Source: Laetiporus sulphureus 93-53 (taxonomy: Eukaryota; Basidiomycota; Agaricomycetes; Polyporales; Laetiporaceae). Taken from it: 64,000 nt of DNA. The notes beneath the pieces were generated by a model. That model was not told where the DNA came from, did not search any database, and was given only the letters and a program-made list of their open reading frames with translations. The stretch is from the NCBI RefSeq assembly GCF_001632365.1, contig NW_024468565.1, positions 83,711-147,710 on the forward strand, in the 5' to 3' direction. The position numbers and the translations under genes were made by a program. This document shows, piece after piece, positions 57,912 through 64,000 of the stretch (position 1 is its first letter; every line of letters starts with the position of its first letter).

Positions 57912-60900
57912 ATGTTCCCTTTCCCGAGCATTAGCATGTCCACCGCGACTGCCACAGGCAAGGTGCACGTGCCCCGCGATACACTACCGCTCGTCTTCGT
58001 CCCGTTCACGCCGATCATGGCATCTCCCATAGTGACGCCCGGATTAGCACATCCCAAGAGGGCCGCGAGCCCGGGTCGTTGGCGGTCCTTTTGCAAGACT
58101 TAGCGACAGCGCTATTAGACTACTTGACATGCGGAGACAAGGAAGTTGTGCGGACCTCCTCGGAGAGCAGCAGTCATGGGTGCCAGAAGGGAGATGTGCC
58201 AGAGACAACTATGTGGATTTCTACCCCGCCGACGCCCCCATCGAAGCTATTCATCTTACTCGCACGCACGAGAAGCAAGAGTAGGAGCAGGAGCAGGAGC
58301 GCTCGCCCTGCATCTGTGGCTGTCCTTCCTGCTCCATGCAGCCCGAGCGTTGCAGTCCCACCTTTACCCTCGTCCGTGTATCTCTCCGCGATGTCCTCCT
58401 GTGGATGGCACCACCGGCAAAGCGGCCGCGCATATATGCCAGATCGGCGACGAAGAATGTCTCTCCAGCCGAATTTATCGAAGTCGCAGCTGCAGTCGCC
58501 CATGACGGGCTCGGCGGCATCGTCATCCTTGCACGAATATTCAAGGTTGCTGGAAGGGGCCTCAAGTCCATTGCGCTCGTCGGTTTCTGCAGTAGCTGGT
58601 ACAAGGGAATGCTCAATAGCAAGCTCGACGCTGGCCAGCTCGAGAAAACTGTTCCATCTGCACGCGGAAGACGGCGAGGCAGCGCGGGGAGAGGGAAGAG
58701 CGGCAAAGTAAGCGATATTCACTCTTCGGACTGTGTATCCGAGTGAAAAGAGACAGCGTTGATCGCGGACGTCCAGGCAGCGCGCGTTCACAGATGGATA
58801 TGAGTCCACGCGAGTCGCGCAATGCGATGGAAGTGGAACGGCAGACGGGGAGCTCTGCAAGGCGGCGGTGGCGGCGCGCACAGAGGTAGACGTCGAGCGA
58901 CTGCATCCGGCGACGCAGCGGTATCACGGATCGAGCTCCTCGCGACCGAGGCCGGGTAACGTCATGGACCTGCACGTGCTCGTGACAGTGCATACCTCTG
59001 CCCGTTCTGATCGCCGCGCACAGGTCTATCTTGAGCAGCTCCCAACGCTGGCAGCATCATCATCCTCGTCTGCGCTATCGTTTCCTGTGCTGGGCCTTGC
59101 GAGGAGCCTTCCGTCTTCTCGTTCATCATTTCTGCATCCCTCTACTTCTGCTACGCCTTCTGTGTCTGTTAGCTCGCAGTTGGAGCTCAGGCTTGGATCG
59201 AATTCAGGTCATGGGCCGCCGGTGGATAGTGAGAAGGAAGTGAAGAAGGGGGCATAAGCGGGAGAAGAGCAAGGAGAGGATCAAGGGCAAGACAAAGGAG
59301 AAGGATCCACCGCCTCACTCGCATTCATCGGCATCAAAAGGCAAGCACATGCGTGGGCCTATCCTGGCGGAGAAGGACATGCGCACGATGTACAGGAACG
59401 CAAAAGAGTTGTTGCGATTTCACGATGCTTTCGTGCGCGAGCTCCAGGATGCCGTTGGCGTGTATGGCTTGGGGCAGGCGTTCGTCCTCGATGATCAGGA
59501 GAAGATGCGTGTGGGTGGGGCTGGAGGGATTGACAGTGGAGGGCGTTGATGAGGTCGTGGCAGAGAAATTCGTCAGCCAGGTGCGTACATCGCTGCTGAG
59601 CTGGGTATATGCGTGTTGTTGAACATTGGTGCGCGGCATCTTGCAGGCACCGTCATTCAGCATCTTCGAGACGTTTTGCTAGGACACAACGAGGTCGCGA
59701 ACTTGATTCGGAATTTCCAGGAGAGTTATCCAGGCGATTGGGACGCATATGAGCAGCGCTGTCCCCTCCTTGTCGCCGACATCGAGCTCAGTGCTGTTTT
59801 CGGCTTGTCCGATGACCGCTCTGCTCCAGCAGGGAACGGTCTTCCTACATCAGCAACAATGACCGTGCCTATGTATGTCTCCTCCGCTCACCGACTCTGC
59901 TCGTAAGAAGCGGAGACATTCCACGACTTCACTTTCCCTTTTGTCGTCTCCTCCTCGTGCGGATGCTATTCCTCCCACATACCTCACCCTAGCAGTCGAG
60001 AGCGTGTACGTGAAGGCTCTTCCAGCTCCGCGCTTGGACACCCGCGCAAGTCCTCACAGTCGCAAGCCACCCGCTTAAAGTTCATCAAGCCCGTCCAGCG
60101 GATCTGCAAGTACCCTGTGCTACTCGATCAGCTGAAAACGAAACGGCCGCGAACGCAGAGTGGGATTGATACGAGCACACGGATGTCACCGCATGTCGAG
60201 TGGAGCGAGCGAATTGAGCTGGGCTCGGATATCGTGGATCGCGCCAATGAGGCGATGCGCCTGGTCGTCAGGCTGGTCAATCCAGCGAGTGAGATCAGGA
60301 CGCGTATAGTCCGGTCGGCGCTGATCGCGTCGCACATGGTGCTCACTGTGCCGCCGGTGTCGTCGGCGTCACATCATGGACGTGGGCACAGTCACTCCTT
60401 TTCATCCATGGGATCGTCGTATCGCCCAAATGCGCAGGGCTTGTCGCCAGAGTTCATTGCGTCGCTCGGCACGTGTCATCTGGCTGGTGCGTTGGACGTC
60501 ATTCAGCATCCTCCTTTGCACACTCCTGGTGGCGGCCCGTTGCGGGCGAAGTACCTCGTACCATGGGCGGTTACATCGTCTTGGTCAAGATACCTAAGAG
60601 CGGTAAGATCTATGAACCACGATATTGGTTCTCCTCGGCTGGTTTAACCGTTGAGGACCTTAAGACGATGATTGTGAGCGATTGATGCGTTGTATGATTG
60701 AACAGCTCCACTGATCATAAGATGCAGCCTCTCTGCTGTTCTCCTTCGGCCTCTTCGGACACGGTCATCACCTGCAGTTTGCAGCGTTGTGCCACGTGAA
60801 GATCATCTGGTTGGCAGCTATCCAACGCGCCCTGGCGGTACCTGCGCAACGGGTGAACGAGCGTCTTGAAAGCTTACCAGAGGACGAGAAGCTCCTCCTG

Positions 60901-61665
60901 ATGCCTGCGGCAGAGGAAGGTGCTCCGGAGTGGACAACAAACCCCTTGCCCGCCATCCAATCATTTCTGAGTTCGAAGGCCAGGGAGATGATCCACGTTC
61001 CGATGCGCTTGCGGCGTGACAGGGTTCCCTTGAGAAGTCATCAACTATGGCGATACTGGATAGTATCGCCCTCAGACAGGGACAGATGCAAGTAGCATTC
61101 TTTGCTGCTCTGAACCGATGTAACTCTACTGCGTTCATAGAGGCGCTCTTCTTCCTAATGACTCACGACTCCTCCACATGTGTTATGCGGCCGTCTTCTC
61201 AGGTATGCCAGCAGGTCGACCATGGTCTCCACGATGTCTTCTCGGCAGAGTGTATGGCTGCACGGTCCCAAGCCATGTTGCACGAACAAGATCTTTTTCA
61301 GCCACGGAAGATGCCGGGAGCGGTGATGCCAAGTTCCAGTTCAGCGCTGAGCATTAGTGGAGCGGTGGCGTTTGCGTCGAGAAGGAGACGTGATAATTCT
61401 GGGGGTTCGACACAAGGGCTCCTTGGGTACTTACGCAGACCAGGTTGACTCTGAGGCCAGTGCAAAGACGCTGACCACGCTTACTGTGAGGGCCAAGTCA
61501 ATAAGTACGAGAAAAAGCAGGAAATCGCTCCCGTCGATCGTGCCTGCTGGAGCATCTATCCTGTCGAACGTAGAGTCGGAGGTTGAGAACGATGGTCCAG
61601 TGGCCCGGGGCATGACAGTTCTGCTGGTTTGCCGCGTGGCATTGCTCGTCGACCGCTTCCTCTAA
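57912..61665 (+). pseudogene. DH-domain Rho guanine nucleotide exchange factor, frame-damaged
   Basis: MFPFPSISMSTATATGKVHV opens a long gene. An N-terminal region reads SFARLSDSAIRLLDMRRQGS, FTLVRVSLRDVLLWMAPP, EFIEVAAAVAHDGLGGIVIL and ARIFKVAG. The Dbl homology domain reads RGPILAEKDMRTMYRNAKEL, GHNEVANLIRNFQESYPGDW, EQRCPLLVADIELSAVFGLS, IKPVQRICKYPVLLDQLKTK and GSDIVDRANEAMRLVVRLV. A PH-like part follows: GYIVLVKIPKSGKIYEPRYW and IIWLAAIQRALAVPAQRVNE, then EGAPEWTTNPLPAIQS and a Ser/Lys-rich tail. DH domains activate Rho-type GTPases for polarity and wall growth. Frames change near 58110, 58690, 59255, 59510, 60080, 60560, 60800 and 60970; some of these are introns but several are not. 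Conserved order argues for a recent loss or consensus error. Confidence 0.75.
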
Positions 61666-62221
61666 TGCCGAATCTGTCCTACCTAGCCCAGTCGATGCCG
61701 TGGTGCCACTTCGGGAAAATGTCCCTCAGGATGCGACTCTCCGTCCATCAGACGTGCTGATGGTCAGCGTTGTTGAACAATTGGAGCACAAGCGGACGCT
61801 TCCATGGTCGACAACGTGAAGCACTTTTACTACTCCCACCCAGCGTCCTCGTTCTCATCGTCCGGCCACACCTCCCCTGTTCCTGAATCCCCTTCAGGCT
61901 GTTCTCCAGGAGCCGGAAGCGGAACCGCACAATGGCTTCATATGCATTACGGAGCACTACATAGCCGCACTCTTGAGCTGGCTAATCCGATCAGAACAAT
62001 ATATATTGGCCATCATAGACGAGTCTCGAATCCTCGCAATTGACTTTCTCCACTTTAAAAACGAAATCCCCACTTCTCTCTACGGTCCTGCGTCTCTAAC
62101 GCCTTTCGTCGACTCACATAAGTGTCTGCCGATAGCTGTGACGTCGCTGAAGATCCTTTCCAAAGGAAGACTCAGTATGTATGGTAAGATAATCCAGCAG
62201 GGTTCTAATTTACGTACCTTC
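61666..62221. other. RhoGEF 3' flank, convergent with the homeobox gene
   Basis: Plus frames at 61804-62263 are open but not recognised. One might be the RhoGEF C-terminus. No terminator motif can be named. Confidence 0.35.
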
Positions 62222-62860
62222 TGTAGTGCTCAAACCAGCGGTTGTTATGGCTCGTTGTCGTGAAGCGGTACGTGTAGTCTGTCGTTTGTTTTGAAACCTA
62301 ATTGTATCGGCAATGATGTAAAATGAACGCGAGTAACATAATAAAAATGATATCCGACTTACCAAATTTGTACACTCCTGGTGGACATGTTGAGCTGCGC
62401 CGCAAGATCAGCTCGTTCTTCAGTTGAAGGATAGGCATTCTTGAAAAAGAAGTCTGTAAGGATGCGCAACTGTTCTGCGTCAGTGCGCCTTCGTTTTTTT
62501 TTTACTTTGGGCTGGCGGTAACTGGATGCATTCGGCACTGATGCAGGTGCCGACATGGCATTATTTAGACGGATCTGCGGTACGTGGATAGGAGGAAGAA
62601 TGATAGGTCCTTGCGCATAGCCGACTCCTTGTGTGTAGCCATATCCTTGTGTGTAGCCGAATCCTTGTGTATAGCCGAATCCTTGTGTCTAGCTGATTGG
62701 CCACTGAGGTCCATAGTGTCGAGGACCTGGAGAAAGGACCAAATTCATTTTTTATCGATCAAAAATCAAATTTTGAAAAATACTTTCCTTCAGGACTCGG
62801 TATCGGTGGAAAGGCATTCTGCCCACCATGATAGGTGTGCATTTGGTCATATGGCATCAT
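62222..62860 (-). pseudogene. Homeobox transcription factor with Gly-Tyr-Gln repeats, nonsense-interrupted
   Basis: Start MMPYDQMHTYHGGQNAFPPI at 62860. An intron is followed by PRHYGPQWPIS, then TAG at 62689-62691 where CAG is expected, and four hexapeptide repeats of the type TQGFGY (TQGFGY, TQGFGY, TQGYGY, TQGVGY). A linker precedes the homeodomain: KKKRRRTDAEQLRILTDFFF, KNAYPSTEERADLAAQLNMS, TRSVQIW. An intron at 62298-62362 splits the third helix and the sequence resumes FQNKRQTTRTASRQRA (WFQNKR recognition helix). The Trp codon is formed across the splice. Further exons below 62222 are possible (a GTACGT donor follows TTEG). It would bind DNA. The TAG would remove the homeodomain unless read through or another start is used. 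Confidence 0.7.
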
Positions 62861-63645
62861 CCAACTTGCTCGCGCACTGTGAGAGTCACGCTGCATGTGG
62901 ACTAGGAGCAGAAGGAATGAAGGAATGCATGCATTGGACACTGATATAGATCTCGGAGAACAAGGATCACCCATAATCATGTTTACATCACCAGTCATCC
63001 AATCATGGTAAAATTCTCGTCTTCTGCACATGAAGGAGCTAGCACTGACCAATAGGCCCTCGCCCACAAATTATCAATGAGAAGTTACCCATATATGTTC
63101 AAATGTTACCAATGAGATGTGGCTCCTATATATTAACAATGAGATGCGGACCATGTATGGTCAAATATGACCGGATGCCCGGCACAGTTTCTTCTTTAAG
63201 AGAAGCCTGAAAACGACCTTCGACGCTTCTCATTTGATGCTTCTGTTCTCACAGCTTTGTATGAACTTTCAAAACTGGTCACTGATGATCTTAAGAATTA
63301 AACTTTAGAATGCTTCCCACTTTGGTCCGTGGTCAATTGCATGCGCTATCACCTGCGCGAATAGAATTTCCTTCTGGAGCTCTACACTGCCACTTCTTTC
63401 CCCTGCCTTGATTGATCTTGATAGGCCAAGACTATAGTATGTCGGAGATCACCAAAAATTCTCCTCATGCACACAATAGTAGCTTTTCTTCATTGCCAGA
63501 GGTGCTTCATTTAATCTTAGAACAGGATGTTGTTTAATACATTTGACAGTCATTGCCTATATCCAGCTATTCATCACTCAGTGGTGCATTGGGTGCCACT
63601 GCAGTGGAACCATTGAGCTCTGCGACTCCTGCTCTCAACAGAGAC
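62861..63645. other. Intergenic with short tandem-like repeats
   Basis: AATGAGA(A/T)G(T/C) units with TATATGTTCAAATG / TATGGTCAAATATG recur at about 63074-63172, three degenerate copies of roughly 33 bp. No coding sequence is recognised. The interval holds the promoter of the right-edge gene. Confidence 0.45.
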
Positions 63646-64000
63646 ATGAGTCATGTGCCAGAAGCAGTGGATGATGATGAGCATGCAGCAATTGGTGGTA
63701 GTATCCATCGATTCAAGGTCAATCATGTCCAGTATTTGACAGAAGAGCTTAGATTCATCTTAACCGATCCGTAGGTTCAAATTCTACTAACTGTTGAATT
63801 CCTTCTGATTTTACTAGAGTCACAATCCAGGGATCTCGACGGTCATGGTACTATATGAGGTCCCTGGAGACATACATCTTATATGCTCGGCAAGCTCTCT
63901 CAATGGCGGGCATGACACCAGTTAGAATGCAGCATGTAGCCGACAATTCTGATTCTGCCATGTCAGTGAGGTCGACCCAGGTATGTCAACTTTGTTCCAT
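63646..64000 (+). CDS. 5' part of a gene related to the 48.3-kb small gene; runs off the window
   Basis: ATG at 63646 (MSHVPEAVDDDEHAAIGGSI) continues HRFKVNHVQYLTEELRFILT DP in frame. An intron at 63771-63817 (GTAGGT...ACTAG) joins to VTIQGSRRSWYYMRSLETYI, LYARQALSMAGMTPVRM and SDSAMSVRSTQ, with a GTATGT donor at 63981. The layout repeats that of 48268-48703: a basic start, (L)xxEL...D, a phase-2 intron, then RR..Y..SLE.Y. An in-frame open stretch extends upstream to 63553, so an earlier exon with a TTTGACAG acceptor is possible. I do not recognise the family. Confidence 0.55.

Noticed and set aside
57155..57934. 259-codon plus-strand frame rich in Ser, Pro, Leu and Phe
   Set aside because: Explained by a C/T-rich tract upstream of the RhoGEF start. 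No domain, and no start context stronger than that at 57912.
58174..58881. 235-codon minus-strand frame
   Set aside because: Antisense shadow of the GC-rich RhoGEF N-terminal region; no motif of its own.

Overview
The window reads as an Agaricomycete (basidiomycete, probably polypore-like) nuclear contig. The reasons are genes split by many roughly 50-nt introns with GT(A/G)NGT donors and CTAAY-like branch sites, a CxC2/KDZ transposase, two polyporopepsin-like aspartic proteases, a GH71 alpha-1,3-glucanase, a fungal DH-domain RhoGEF and expanded Hsp70-like genes. A 140-base run of N (33607-33746) marks a scaffold gap inside RNA14.

Layout. 1-7.0 kb: a decayed Ty3/gypsy element on the minus strand, whose flanks are inverted rather than direct repeats. 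7.7-11.7 kb: two direct LTR-like repeats enclosing about 2.5 kb without a recognisable gene; this interior carries at least ten copies of a hairpin-plus-AAACTGC module whose stems differ but stay complementary. 12.4-12.8 kb: a MITE-like inverted-repeat element. 14.3-18.4 kb: an apparently intact ten-exon KDZ transposase gene behind a 193-bp tandem duplication. 18.6-23.3 kb: broken VTI1 (SNARE), S28 peptidase and MCU (mitochondrial calcium uniporter) genes. 23.8-28.5 kb: tandem aspartic proteases. 29.8-34.3 kb: divergent MED7 and RNA14, both parts of the RNA polymerase II/mRNA machinery. 35-42.8 kb: two degenerate Hsp70-like loci inside a duplicated block. 43.3-46.2 kb: an ISU1 C-terminal fragment and a truncated M24 peptidase. 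48.3 kb: a small three-exon gene of unknown function with a relative at the right edge. 49.6-56.1 kb: L-serine dehydratase, PET100, glutamate decarboxylase and GH71. 57.9-61.7 kb: RhoGEF. 62.2-62.9 kb: homeobox gene. 63.6 kb to the end: start of a gene related to the 48.3-kb one.

A theme across the window is damage. VTI1, S28, MCU, M24, PET100 and the homeobox gene carry in-frame stops, several of them explicable as C-to-T/G-to-A transitions, and many genes carry small frameshifts. The KDZ gene and RNA14 read cleanly, so a uniformly poor consensus does not explain it well, but local consensus error cannot be excluded from sequence alone.

All gene names rest on recognising conserved motifs by eye. 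No database search was possible, and exon boundaries are read from splice consensus and reading-frame continuity.
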